Of a stretch of DNA of 64,000 nucleotides, positions 13,320-20,286 are shown piece by piece. Numbering within the stretch: position 1 is the first letter of the stretch; the number at the start of each line of letters is the position of its first letter. This DNA is from a virus, in the IMG/VR virus record IMGVR_UViG_3300046532_001046, positions 36,419 to 100,418 of that record; one strand, written 5' to 3'. The notes under the pieces are model-generated. The model was given only the letters and a program-made list of their open reading frames with translations. It was not told the DNA's origin and made no database searches. Position numbers and translations under genes: made by a program.

Positions 13320-14051
13320 TCAGAAGTTGAGGGAGCGATTTGTACTATTAGGCATGTTGGGGAACGGAGTAGACTGCTGTGTAGCAGACTGCTGTACCCC
13401 AGACTGGCGGGTATGCGAACGTGATGAGGCTATTGACTGCACTGGTCCATGCTGTGGCTTCTGCCCAGTACCCAACCCCTGCTGGGGTCTGGTGCCCTGA
13501 CCTGCTCCCCCGTAAGGGGCACCGGGAATCATGGAACCCAGACCCTGTGCTCCGGGGTTTAGGGCCTTTGGAGCGGGGTTGAGGGCCTTAGGAGAACTGC
13601 CAGTGGTGATCTCCTTAGAATCTGCGTCAACCGTGTTACCACGGGATGATGGGGTATAACGTGGTGGGGGCTTTCCCTGTTCACCACCGGCCCATCCGCC
13701 TTGACCGCCTGCTCCCGGTGACGGGATTGGTCCGCCTTGGTTCCCAGTACCGCCTTGACCGCCTTGGTTCCCAGTGTTGTCAACGAAGACATTGGCCGTG
13801 AACCGGTCGTCCTCCTTCTTCTTCTTTCCAAGGATGGACTCACCCTTGTCTGGGTATCCCGTGATGGACTGTTGTGCAGCATCGCTACCTGTACGGTCAG
13901 CAGATACTCCTGCGCTCCCACCGGAGCCCTTGCCCATGACGTTGGTGCCCCCGCCACCGCCGCCCTTCTCGTAGGAGCCGGGCTGGAGGCCAGTATAGAA
14001 AGACTGGCCCTGAGCGGCCACATTCTCTGGGTTTACATAACGTGCTGCCAT
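13320..14051 (-). CDS. Gly/Pro/Gln-rich low-complexity protein
   Basis: I start at ATG 14051 (MAARYVNPENVAAQGQ), just after the upstream stop, giving 243 residues. The sequence is dominated by Gly, Gln, Pro, Ser and Asn with repeated elements such as GNQGGQGG and PKALNPAPKALNPG. Such composition is usual in virion linkers or disordered scaffolds rather than in enzymes. No folded domain is visible apart from a short mixed N-terminus. A virion or assembly role is an inference from composition and from the neighbouring block. Confidence 0.6.
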   Translation of the reverse strand: MAARYVNPENVAAQGQSFYTGLQPGSYEKGGGGGGTNVMGKGSGGSAGVSADRTGSDAAQQSITGYPDKGESILGKKKKEDDRFTANVFVDNTGNQGGQGGTGNQGGPIPSPGAGGQGGWAGGEQGKPPPRYTPSSRGNTVDADSKEITTGSSPKALNPAPKALNPGAQGLGSMIPGAPYGGAGQGTRPQQGLGTGQKPQHGPVQSIASSRSHTRQSGVQQSATQQSTPFPNMPNSTNRSLNF

Positions 14052-14055
14052 CGCT

Positions 14056-14427
14056 CTACGCCCACATCGGTTGCATTGTGTACCGGTCGGAACCGGAGAA
14101 TGTATCGTCAACTAGAGAACCATTGTGAAGCATTACTGGTGCTCCAGACACCCACGAGCGGTAAGCCGGTACCTCTCGTGATGTGTTTAGTACACTCATT
14201 ATGCCATGTTCCATCTTGACGAAGCCTCGTACCTCAGGAAACAACTCCATGGGAACGACGGGACGTGTATTCCTGATGGTCTCGGGGTCGGAGATTGCCG
14301 ACTCCAGAGCGATGTCAACCAAGAACTCTTGACGGGTCTGCCAAGGCCGCTTCGTCTGCCGATACTGCTGCATCGGGAAGGACTGGGCAACGGGGCTCCC
14401 ACCGGGAGTGATCTGTTCGTTACTCAT
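14056..14427 (-). CDS. Hypothetical protein of the low-complexity block
   Basis: The 123-residue protein is Gln/Pro/Arg-rich at the start (GGSPVAQSFPMQQYRQTKRP) and then has a more regular domain (FLVDIALESAISDPETI, EVRGFVKMEHGIMSVL). It starts at ATG 14427, overlapping the upstream stop by four bases. No motif is recognised. Confidence 0.6.
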   Translation of the reverse strand: MSNEQITPGGSPVAQSFPMQQYRQTKRPWQTRQEFLVDIALESAISDPETIRNTRPVVPMELFPEVRGFVKMEHGIMSVLNTSREVPAYRSWVSGAPVMLHNGSLVDDTFSGSDRYTMQPMWA

Positions 14428-14957
14428 GTAGCCCGCCGTATCTGCCGTCTCTGTGCGAAAGCCGCTGTGATGACTCTGGTACTATGTTCCCCAGCCAGTC
14501 TGGTGCCCTCGGCACGCTGTTGGCGGTCCTTTCGCATGTCTTCGTCAGTCTCGCCTGCGTCCCACTGATCACGCACGGGCTCATGCTCACCGCCGACATA
14601 CTCGGGGTGATTCATCCACGTAAACTGGTCGGGGGATACGTTGTAGTACGCCCGTGTGTGCGTTGCGGTTATGTAGTTGCCTCCGACGTTGGAGGTCGCA
14701 TGGGTGCTCAGATCAGCACGGACGTTGGTTTCTAACTTGCCCTGCTTGACTAGGGCCTGTAGGTCTGTCCGTCGGGGGTGCTTCTCACCGTGACCGGGCG
14801 GGATAGGGCTAGGGGCAGGAGCACGTTGTGGCCGGAGTTCTACCTCACTGACTGCCTGACTACGACCCTTGGCGGCGCGGTGTTGACCAATCATGGCTAC
14901 CCGATTGAGGATGTCTCCCTGATCCTGCTCTATGGTTTCTGGAGACCTACGTGCCAT
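14424..14957 (-). CDS. Hydrophilic hypothetical protein
   Basis: This 177-residue, Arg/Gln/Glu-rich protein contains no hydrophobic segment and no Cys. The middle has a possible beta stretch (NVGGNYITATHTRAYYNVSP) and the end is strongly helical and basic. It is coupled to both neighbours (ATGA at its end, and a one-base overlap at its start). The function is unknown. The tight coupling and shared composition suggest it acts with the rest of the 13122-17292 block. Confidence 0.6.
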   Translation of the reverse strand: MARRSPETIEQDQGDILNRVAMIGQHRAAKGRSQAVSEVELRPQRAPAPSPIPPGHGEKHPRRTDLQALVKQGKLETNVRADLSTHATSNVGGNYITATHTRAYYNVSPDQFTWMNHPEYVGGEHEPVRDQWDAGETDEDMRKDRQQRAEGTRLAGEHSTRVITAAFAQRRQIRRAT

Positions 14958-15436
14958 TAGGCGATCCAGTCGTCGTTCTCGTCCAGCCCAAGATGCTGGT
15001 CCACCTCATCATTAGATCCGGGCTGCATCAGCCTTGAGATACGATCAAACTTGATCTCTTTAATCACCTCTGGGTGATCCGGTGGCAGGGGCGTGGCCTT
15101 ATAGGGATCTAAAGCCCTAGCGATAGTGTCGGGGTGCTCACCCTCCTGCCCACGCCCACGCCCAAGAATCTCTTGAGCGTGTAGGGAGATGGCCTGCGTA
15201 GCACGTCCTCTGCCACGGCTGCTGTCGGTTATTCCTTGCTGCCTTGCAGCAGTACGGCCACCGTGTACCTCGTGCTCCTGCCCCTTGTGGTGGGAGAGGG
15301 AGTTCTTGCGACCGTGTGACTTAGGCCGTTGTTGTGCGGCCCAACCCTCGGTGTCACCCTTGCCACCGGGACGATAGGCCCCCTCTGCGGCACGGGCACG
15401 AGCGTCATCTTCAGAGAAGTTGGACTGGGAACTCAT
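14957..15436 (-). CDS. Hydrophilic hypothetical protein
   Basis: The 159-residue protein has a disordered, basic first two thirds (GKGDTEGWAAQQRPKSHGRK, RTAARQQG, RGRGRATQ) and an acidic C-terminus ending DEVDQHLGLDENDDWIA. The segment PLPPDHPEVIKEIKFDRISR is the best-ordered part. No motif is recognised. Confidence 0.6.
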   Translation of the reverse strand: MSSQSNFSEDDARARAAEGAYRPGGKGDTEGWAAQQRPKSHGRKNSLSHHKGQEHEVHGGRTAARQQGITDSSRGRGRATQAISLHAQEILGRGRGQEGEHPDTIARALDPYKATPLPPDHPEVIKEIKFDRISRLMQPGSNDEVDQHLGLDENDDWIA

Positions 15437-15438
15437 GG

Positions 15439-15672
15439 CTATCGTTCCCTCTGCCAGCGACCTGTCGGGCCTGTGTCAGGGCCTGTCAAGGCTGCGAACT
15501 CAATGTCCCCCAAGGCACCCTGATCCTCTCTTTCACCGTAGATGCCCTGCATGTACAGGTACTGCCGAAGTCGGGCAGCCTGAACTGGGTCCTTCTCACG
15601 AATGTTCTTAGGCCGACGTGGAGTGTCTGCCTTAGTACTATCGTCTGGTTGCTGTCCTCGGTGTGTTTGCAT
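15439..15672 (-). CDS. Small basic hypothetical protein
   Basis: A 77-residue protein, strongly charged (MQTHRGQQPDDSTKADTPRR), with one likely helix (DPVQAARLRQYLYMQGIYG). The LRQYLYxQGIYG helix may mediate a protein contact. It starts at ATG 15672, one base inside the upstream stop codon. Confidence 0.55.
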   Translation of the reverse strand: MQTHRGQQPDDSTKADTPRRPKNIREKDPVQAARLRQYLYMQGIYGEREDQGALGDIEFAALTGPDTGPTGRWQRER

Positions 15673-16184
15673 TATCGGTAAAGCGGCATCAGGTGACGGA
15701 GGCGAGACTGCCTCTCGGGGTTAATCGGTGTCTGTTCTGATCCCGGCTGATTCCTCCTCAACGCTTCGGCTCCACTTATTTTACCATCATTTGTGAGTCT
15801 CTTCGCTTCCGTCCCCACCGGAGCGAACCTCAAACCCTGTGACTCCAACTGGAGACTGGTGAACTTGTTGAACTCGTTGGGCCAGATGTAGTCAGTAGGG
15901 TTAATACGTTCACCCTTGTGAACACCACGGCTGTACTGCCGCAGGTTCATGCGTTCGATGTGGCCCAGTATCTTGTCGGCCCGCCTGTTGCCCTCCATGT
16001 TCCCCAGATAGCCATCTGGGAACTGGGTCTCTACGCCTGTGCGGTAGCCGGAGAGCAGGTAGTCCTTGGAACTACGGAAGTTCGGGGCCGGTCCTAGGGA
16101 CGCAGTGGTAGCAGCCCCCGGTGGTTCGTTGGGGCTATTCCAGTTAGCGAATACTGCTGCGTTAGCAGAGGTGCCCTCAGACAC
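15672..16184 (-). CDS. Hypothetical protein of the low-complexity block
   Basis: The 170-residue product is Asn/Pro/Arg-rich (NWNSPNEPPGAATTASLGP) with a better-ordered centre (RRADKILGHIERMNLRQYSR, NPTDYIWPNEFNKF). It has no Cys and no membrane segment. It is coupled to the small leader-containing gene upstream by a one-base overlap. Confidence 0.6.
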   Translation of the reverse strand: MSEGTSANAAVFANWNSPNEPPGAATTASLGPAPNFRSSKDYLLSGYRTGVETQFPDGYLGNMEGNRRADKILGHIERMNLRQYSRGVHKGERINPTDYIWPNEFNKFTSLQLESQGLRFAPVGTEAKRLTNDGKISGAEALRRNQPGSEQTPINPERQSRLRHLMPLYR

Positions 16185-16384
16185 TACTTACCTCCGTCAC
16201 TGCTCAGTTTGGCGTCCGGCGCTTCATAGGTGCCCTTCCAAATGTTCTTCAGGTCACGGCCTGTCTGGACCATCCCTCCATTGGGTCCGTCGAACTGGGG
16301 GTCCTTCTCTAGTTCTGCGAAGAATCCTTTAAACCGGGAAGCACGGGGTGATCCCTGTCGGTCGGTGTCTCGTCCTAGTGGCAT
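16184..16384 (-). CDS. Leader-family protein C (N-terminal MPLGRDTDRQG)
   Basis: I start at ATG 16384, which overlaps the upstream TAA as TAATG, giving 66 residues. The longer frame is only the shadow of the gene upstream. Its first 11 residues match those of the next two genes (MP-[IL]-G-x-DTDRQG) and then the sequences diverge. The body (SRFKGFFAELEKDPQFDG) is short and unrecognised. The common leader suggests a targeting, packaging or processing signal. Confidence 0.65.
   Translation of the reverse strand: MPLGRDTDRQGSPRASRFKGFFAELEKDPQFDGPNGGMVQTGRDLKNIWKGTYEAPDAKLSSDGGK
16353..16384 (-). repeat. Copy 1 of a 32-bp repeat encoding the shared leader
   Basis: The block CCCTGTCGGTCGGT...GGCAT on the plus strand is repeated at 16718-16749 and 17020-17051. 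This copy has four visible differences (GTGTCTC for ATCAGG-type positions, and AGTGG for ATTGG), so it is the most diverged. Each copy ends exactly at a start codon. Confidence 0.8.
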
Positions 16385-16749
16385 TAGTACCCCGTACTCC
16401 CGCCAGTTGCCTTGTCGGCTAGATTGGAACCGGCTTTCATACCGAAGGACGTGGCCGCAGCCCCAGCCATCTTGCCCAGCAGGGGGCGGGCTGCGGCGGC
16501 GAGCAGTGGGAGGCCGTGAGTGCCCTCTTCCTCGTAAGTGTCGTTCTGAGGATCTACGAGGTCCCCCAAGTCGTCCCGGAGCCAACCGTGGGCAGGGTCG
16601 TGTTCCTGTATTGACCCATCATCGTAAATGATAGGGGCCGGGTTGCCTGCTTCAGCGGCCTGCTCCTCGGCCCAAGCGTATTGGACCGGGTCAAAGTCAC
16701 GGTGGGCTCGGCCACTGCCCTGTCGGTCGGTATCTGGTCCTATTGGCAT
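16384..16749 (-). CDS. Leader-family protein B (N-terminal MPIGPDTDRQG)
   Basis: The ATG at 16749 overlaps the upstream TAA as TAATG, and starting there gives 121 residues. After the 11-residue leader come an acidic, Ala-rich region and a C-terminal stretch that may contact membranes or pack as helices (GLPLLAAAARPLLGKMAGAA, then GGSTGY). Apart from the leader it does not resemble its two neighbours. No enzyme motif is visible. Confidence 0.65.
   Translation of the reverse strand: MPIGPDTDRQGSGRAHRDFDPVQYAWAEEQAAEAGNPAPIIYDDGSIQEHDPAHGWLRDDLGDLVDPQNDTYEEEGTHGLPLLAAAARPLLGKMAGAAATSFGMKAGSNLADKATGGSTGY
16718..16749 (-). repeat. Copy 2 of the 32-bp leader repeat
   Basis: It differs from the copy at 17020-17051 by a single base (TCTGG against TCAGG), although the coding regions downstream are unrelated. 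Confidence 0.85.
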
Positions 16750-17051
16750 TAGAGAGGGTTGTCCTGCTTCCACTGCTCATGGCCGGGGAAGTGCTGTTCG
16801 TGATCGGGGTCGGCAGCCTGCTTGGTGTATGTGTTGGAGTGCATGTACCGGTGTACATCGGCCTTTCCCGCTTCCCAATCCTCATGGCCCTTATCACCGG
16901 GCTTGGGGCCTCCGGCTTTGGAGAAGTAGTTGTGCATACGGGCCCAGTTCGGCGTCATTTCTATGGCCTCACCGGAGTGTAAGTCATCCTCCAACTGTTG
17001 ACGGTCGGAGCGGGACACGCCCTGTCGGTCGGTATCAGGTCCTATTGGCAT
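16749..17051 (-). CDS. Leader-family protein A (N-terminal MPIGPDTDRQG)
   Basis: This 100-residue protein starts at ATG 17051 and carries the leader in its most complete form, followed by a charged, His/Asp-rich body (DRQQLEDDLHSGEAIEMTP, HRYMHSNTYTKQ, DHEQHFPGHEQW). It is soluble and unrecognised. It is first in the set of three leader-bearing genes and probably the donor copy, since the TAATG couplings all follow it. Confidence 0.65.
   Translation of the reverse strand: MPIGPDTDRQGVSRSDRQQLEDDLHSGEAIEMTPNWARMHNYFSKAGGPKPGDKGHEDWEAGKADVHRYMHSNTYTKQAADPDHEQHFPGHEQWKQDNPL
17020..17051 (-). repeat. Copy 3 of the 32-bp leader repeat
   Basis: This copy covers the first 10-11 codons of leader-family protein A and ends at its start codon, as the other two copies do. 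Confidence 0.85.
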
Positions 17052-17079
17052 ATTAGTTACGCTCTCTCATCGCTTGGCA

Positions 17080-17292
17080 TTACGTACCTGCTACTTGGCT
17101 GCCAGTGCCGCCAAAGTCTGGACTCGTCGGAGGACTGCTGACGTGACCAGCAATCGTAATATGGCGTGGGCGACCAGTGCCAGCCTTGATCTTTCCACCC
17201 GGACCAGAGCGCTCGGGCAGTAGTCGGTTAGGCCCACGGTACCCGTGGGGCTTGAGTTCCTCTAGGGCCTGCTTCTGATTCGGTATTATCAT
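17080..17292 (-). CDS. Small basic hypothetical protein
   Basis: The 70-residue product begins MIIPNQKQALEELKPHGYRG and is Gly/Pro/Arg-rich afterwards (ERSGPGGKIKAGTGRPRH). It lacks a membrane segment and the DTDRQG leader of the three genes downstream. It starts four bases after the stop of the SpoVS-like gene. Confidence 0.55.
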   Translation of the reverse strand: MIIPNQKQALEELKPHGYRGPNRLLPERSGPGGKIKAGTGRPRHITIAGHVSSPPTSPDFGGTGSQVAGT

Positions 17293-17296
17293 ACTA

Positions 17297-17599
17297 CTAT
17301 CTTACCACGGGCTTGAAGAACATGGCTGAGATTTGGTCCCCGTTGTCCCCTATAATGTCATCAAACCCAATAATATAGGAGACATCCAGACCTCTCGGGG
17401 CTACGAATCCTCGGGCGATGGCGCACGCCTTCACCGCCTGATTCACGGCACTTGCCCCGATGGCACGCATCTTGGGGATATGCCCAGCGGTGATCGCTCG
17501 GGCGAGAATGGAACCGACACTCTGTGGGTTGCTGGAACCAGAAACCTTGATTATCGAATCGGTATTGACGCTGCTTGTAGACCTCACTTCATCAGCCAT
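17297..17599 (-). CDS. SpoVS-like (Alba-fold) protein
   Basis: I start at ATG 17599, eight bases after GGAG, giving 100 residues. The core matches the stage V sporulation protein S family closely: I-K-V-S-G-S-S-N-P near residue 20, then RAIGASAVNQAVKACAIARG and FVAPRGLDVS. SpoVS proteins adopt an Alba-like fold and are thought to bind nucleic acid. In bacteria they affect sporulation or cell division. A phage copy might package or bridge DNA or RNA, or interfere with host division. It lies between the low-complexity block and the nuclease genes. Confidence 0.85.
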   Translation of the reverse strand: MADEVRSTSSVNTDSIIKVSGSSNPQSVGSILARAITAGHIPKMRAIGASAVNQAVKACAIARGFVAPRGLDVSYIIGFDDIIGDNGDQISAMFFKPVVR

Positions 17600-17642
17600 T
17601 TGACTACTCCAATAATGTAGAACGATTGTTACTGTTCTAAGT

Positions 17643-18008
17643 TTAGAGGTAGTCGGCCTCTTGAAGTAGACAGACCAGATCACACAACCGCATCATGGCG
17701 TAGGTGTCATCTAGGGAGTGCGCTCCCTTTCCGGGGCGCTTGACCACGAGTAGTGGTACCGCATTATCCAGCCTCTCAGCCTGCTCCACAGTGGCGTCCA
17801 GCCAGCCACTGAAGTTAAACTTCTTCTGGTTCTTACACTGGACAGCAACTTCCCGACCTGTCTCAGTGTTAGCAATACCGTTGATGTCTCCAGTGTCATA
17901 TGCACCAGACAGGGCGGTACGTTTGGCGGAAGTGAATCCTTTGGAGACCAAGTACTCTCGTATCAGCGTCTCAAAGGCCGTACCCTTCTGCTTAGACGGG
18001 TTGCTCAT
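17643..18008 (-). CDS. PD-(D/E)XK Holliday-junction-resolvase-like nuclease (first copy)
   Basis: Starting at ATG 18008 (ATGA overlap with the upstream gene) gives 121 residues. The order KGTAFETLIREYL (Glu on helix 1), SGAYDTGDINGI (Asp) and VAVQCKNQKKF (Gln-x-Lys in place of Glu-x-Lys) follows the PD-(D/E)XK fold of small phage and archaeal-type resolvases. The final catalytic pair reads Q-C-K, a known variation in the superfamily. It should resolve branched DNA before packaging or during recombination. A second, different nuclease of the same fold is encoded at 19981-20286. Confidence 0.7.
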   Translation of the reverse strand: MSNPSKQKGTAFETLIREYLVSKGFTSAKRTALSGAYDTGDINGIANTETGREVAVQCKNQKKFNFSGWLDATVEQAERLDNAVPLLVVKRPGKGAHSLDDTYAMMRLCDLVCLLQEADYL

Positions 18009-18283
18009 GCAAGGTAACCATGCGACAAACTGAAGCCCGGACACTTGTTTACGTCACTCGGTTCGACAGTCTCAACCACCTTAAACATATCGGCTCCGAC
18101 GAGGAGGGCTTGGAGGTCCGCTTTGGAGTCAAGCATTCCGGGGGTGATCTTGTTACCATCAGTTGGAAGGGCGTTGGCGATGTTCTCCATCGCTACCTGT
18201 GTTTCCTTTTCTCTGCTTCTGTCGGTAATGCCCTGAGGGGAGTTTCGCAGTATGGCATCACAAATAACTGGTCTGGTGTCCAT
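18005..18283 (-). CDS. Hypothetical protein of the recombination operon
   Basis: The 92-residue product starts at ATG 18283, overlapping the preceding TGA as TGATG. A GTG three bases earlier is an alternative. It is a mixed-charge, probably helical protein (DRSREKETQVAMENIANAL, SKADLQALLVGADMF) with a lone Cys. No family is recognised. Its place between a zinc-ribbon gene and a resolvase suggests DNA metabolism. Confidence 0.6.
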   Translation of the reverse strand: MDTRPVICDAILRNSPQGITDRSREKETQVAMENIANALPTDGNKITPGMLDSKADLQALLVGADMFKVVETVEPSDVNKCPGFSLSHGYLA

Positions 18284-18429
18284 CACTTCACCCTATCCTC
18301 GTCAGAACTGATTTCAGAGTCACACTTGTTACAACGGCCATCATAGCGACCCAACGCCAAGCCTCCAATGAAGTGGCGGGGGCAGTATGGGCACTTGTAC
18401 AGGGAGTCCTTGGGGTACTTCAGCATCAT
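18283..18429 (-). CDS. Zinc-ribbon microprotein, 48 aa
   Basis: A 48-residue frame runs from ATG 18429 (or the adjacent ATG 18426) to TGA at 18283-18285. It contains CPYC near residue 14 and CNKC near residue 34, a compact treble-clef or ribbon metal site, and an acidic tail. It overlaps the gene before and the gene after by a few bases, so it belongs to the operon. Confidence 0.7.
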   Translation of the reverse strand: MMLKYPKDSLYKCPYCPRHFIGGLALGRYDGRCNKCDSEISSDEDRVK

Positions 18430-18647
18430 GCTGGCCTGTCCATGAACAGATCCCGACTGCTTGGATACGTCCCGGTGGGCTTCTGCTTAACCTCGTCCTC
18501 GTACCCACAGTGCGGGCACGACAGCGTGCTTAAAGCGTCGGGCACCTTTAGGGAATACTTCACCTGAGCGTGTGCGTAGGACCACCAGTTTTCGCACTGA
18601 CCACAGGTGAAGTGGTAGATGGTCTCTGCTGTGAAGGCGTGACTCAT
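18426..18647 (-). CDS. Zinc-ribbon small protein, 73 aa
   Basis: Starting at ATG 18647 gives an ATGA overlap with the preceding gene. Residues near 14-17 (CGQC) and 43-46 (CPHC) form a zinc ribbon, with aromatic residues between them (NWWSYAHAQVKYSL). It stands next to another zinc-ribbon microprotein. Neither has a recognised family. Nucleic-acid binding is likely from the fold. Confidence 0.65.
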   Translation of the reverse strand: MSHAFTAETIYHFTCGQCENWWSYAHAQVKYSLKVPDALSTLSCPHCGYEDEVKQKPTGTYPSSRDLFMDRPA

Positions 18648-19117
18648 GCACCTGTCCACTGTAGTTTGCGCTCGTTGGGGGTGAGACTGATACGACGGCT
18701 CAGTTCACGAGACAGCACTGTGGCGTTACGCTCTCCACGGTCAAACACTGTGTCCACCAACTTACGGTAGGCCCGTGACTCGTGGTGACGTTGATGGTAC
18801 TCCCTCACCGTTGGGTCGACATCTCGTCGGGCCTTAGCCATCGTCACGGTGTCCCCCTTGCTATCCGCCTCCCACTGCTCCAGCAGTGCCAGCGCCTCGC
18901 CATGCCTTAAAGCGCTCAAGGCGTTCTCTTCAATGATCTCTGCGTGAACCAACTCGGACTTGGCGTAGTTGACCCACGACACCATCTCGGCGTACTGGCT
19001 CATCAAATCACCGTCGGACAACACGTCCAGTTCCTCCGGCAGGGTCGGCATAGCGTCCCCCGGCTTCCTCGGACTGTCGAACTTCAGATTGAACTTCGCT
19101 TGGGCCTTTGCCATCAT
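18644..19117 (-). CDS. Coiled-coil hypothetical protein beside the Cas4-like nuclease
   Basis: The 157-residue protein begins at ATG 19117 (or 19114), five to eight bases after GGAG. A basic N-terminus precedes a long helical region (LSDGDLMSQYAEMVSWVNYA, KSELVHAEIIEENALSALRH) and an Arg-rich C-terminus. The first 110 bases overlap the end of the Cas4-like gene in another frame. Co-operonic with recombination genes, it may be an accessory factor, but there is no motif to prove it. Confidence 0.6.
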   Translation of the reverse strand: MMAKAQAKFNLKFDSPRKPGDAMPTLPEELDVLSDGDLMSQYAEMVSWVNYAKSELVHAEIIEENALSALRHGEALALLEQWEADSKGDTVTMAKARRDVDPTVREYHQRHHESRAYRKLVDTVFDRGERNATVLSRELSRRISLTPNERKLQWTGA

Positions 19118-19988
19118 CGTTACTCCAGCATGTCTTCTTGTACGTGCAGTACTTACACGCTTGGTGGTCCTTAGTGTCTATCCATTCTGGTCGTGGTGCT
19201 ATCCTACCCTCACATATGGAGTGTAGTCCAGCACTACAGTTGACTAGAATATCGCTGATAACCTCAGGCTGGTAGGACACCACGAACTCCTTGATGTCCT
19301 GAGAGGCTTTCCACTCATAAATGAATATCATCTTCTTAATGCCAGTGCAGTGCATGTAGAGGGTGCCCTGCTTCAGATGTGACAGGAACGGGCGGTTCAC
19401 CTCACCCCACATCTGATCAGCCGTGATGTCCCTCTTTGCGTACCTATTGAACAGGGGAAAGTTCTCGTACCGGAAAGTACCAATACCTACACTCTTAATC
19501 TCAATCAGGTAGTCCTCTCCGTGCAGGTTCACATGGCCGTCAGCGTGCCCGATGATGTGGTGGTCTTCATCATAGAGTGGAACCTCTTGGTAGTCCACCT
19601 GTTTGGAGTGGCACTCCTCACACACTGGCTTTCCGTACCAGACGTGGGAGCACTCCCTACAGTACCACTGCCCTTGAAGAAGCCCGATGTCTTGAAGCCA
19701 CCCCTGCCACTTCCGGTGTATTCGGTTGCCCTCTTCAAAGATGTTGAGGGTCTTAAACTGCTTGGGCTTCTCCGGGTTGGACTCCTCATACCCCATCATC
19801 CGGTAAGACGACTGACGTACACACCAGTCACGCTTGCAGACTTCACTGGGATGGAAGTGTTCGGTGTCCCGAAGTAGATTCTTAGCGGTGTAGTCCTCCA
19901 GCAAATGGGGATGTATCAGAGACACCAACTTGGCCTTATTCTTCATTGACGCCTTCATGGCCTCAATCTTCCAAGCATCATCAGTCAT
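19008..19988 (-). CDS. Cas4-like PD-(D/E)XK exonuclease
   Basis: This 326-residue protein has the Cas4/RecB-type order of motifs: HFHPSEVCKRDWC (Cys near 51), GHADGH (catalytic Asp near 150), YLIEIKS (Glu-x-Lys near 163-165), QGTLYMHC, and a C-terminal C-x2-C-x5-C at 278, 281 and 287. Together with the early Cys this gives the four-Cys iron-sulfur site of the family. A separate zinc ribbon is inserted at 110-126 (CREC and CEEC). In phages such enzymes resect DNA ends for recombination or host DNA breakdown. No CRISPR array or Cas gene is present here. Confidence 0.8.
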   Translation of the reverse strand: MTDDAWKIEAMKASMKNKAKLVSLIHPHLLEDYTAKNLLRDTEHFHPSEVCKRDWCVRQSSYRMMGYEESNPEKPKQFKTLNIFEEGNRIHRKWQGWLQDIGLLQGQWYCRECSHVWYGKPVCEECHSKQVDYQEVPLYDEDHHIIGHADGHVNLHGEDYLIEIKSVGIGTFRYENFPLFNRYAKRDITADQMWGEVNRPFLSHLKQGTLYMHCTGIKKMIFIYEWKASQDIKEFVVSYQPEVISDILVNCSAGLHSICEGRIAPRPEWIDTKDHQACKYCTYKKTCWSNDDGKGPSEVQSEVRQSEEAGGRYADPAGGTGRVVRR

Positions 19989-20286
19989 CGTGTATCATCT
20001 CCAAGAAGTCGTTTTCCAGTAGTACTACATAGGACCGTCCGCCAAGATCAACCTGTAACACAGGAATACGATCCTCCAAAATGGCTGTCCTTGACAGTTT
20101 AACCATCTCCTGTGACACTATGGAATATGACTTCTTATCCGTAAACTTGTTCTCTACGAGAAGATCAATAGTGCGAACATCATTCTTACGCACCCAACCA
20201 GCGCCAGACATGACGTTTCTACTGCCATTGTACTTCTCCGCAGTACGCTCCTCCTGCTTCTTAGAGCGCCTGTGGATGTCAGTCAC
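19981..20286 (-). CDS. PD-(D/E)XK Holliday-junction-resolvase-like nuclease (second copy)
   Basis: The 101-residue protein starts with GTG at 20286, overlapping the RecA-like stop. The motif order is KKQEERTAEKYNG (Glu), SGAGWVRKNDVRTIDLLVENKFTDK given here only in part as NDVRTIDLLVENKF (Asp, then Glu-x-Lys), and a downstream strand (IPVLQVDLGGRSYVVLL). This matches small phage resolvase-type nucleases. It is unlike the first copy at 17643-18008 in sequence. It is coupled to both the recombinase upstream and the Cas4-like gene downstream. Confidence 0.65.
   Translation of the reverse strand: MTDIHRRSKKQEERTAEKYNGSRNVMSGAGWVRKNDVRTIDLLVENKFTDKKSYSIVSQEMVKLSRTAILEDRIPVLQVDLGGRSYVVLLENDFLEMIHDD

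Noticed and set aside
16184-16585. Longer frame of leader-family protein C from 16585
   Set aside because: The first 67 residues are Arg/Pro-rich antisense-like sequence inside the upstream gene. The TAATG overlap and shared leader define the start at 16384.
19008-19988. A CRISPR-Cas system because of the Cas4-like protein
   Set aside because: No repeat-spacer array and no other Cas gene is present. Stand-alone Cas4-like nucleases are common in phages.
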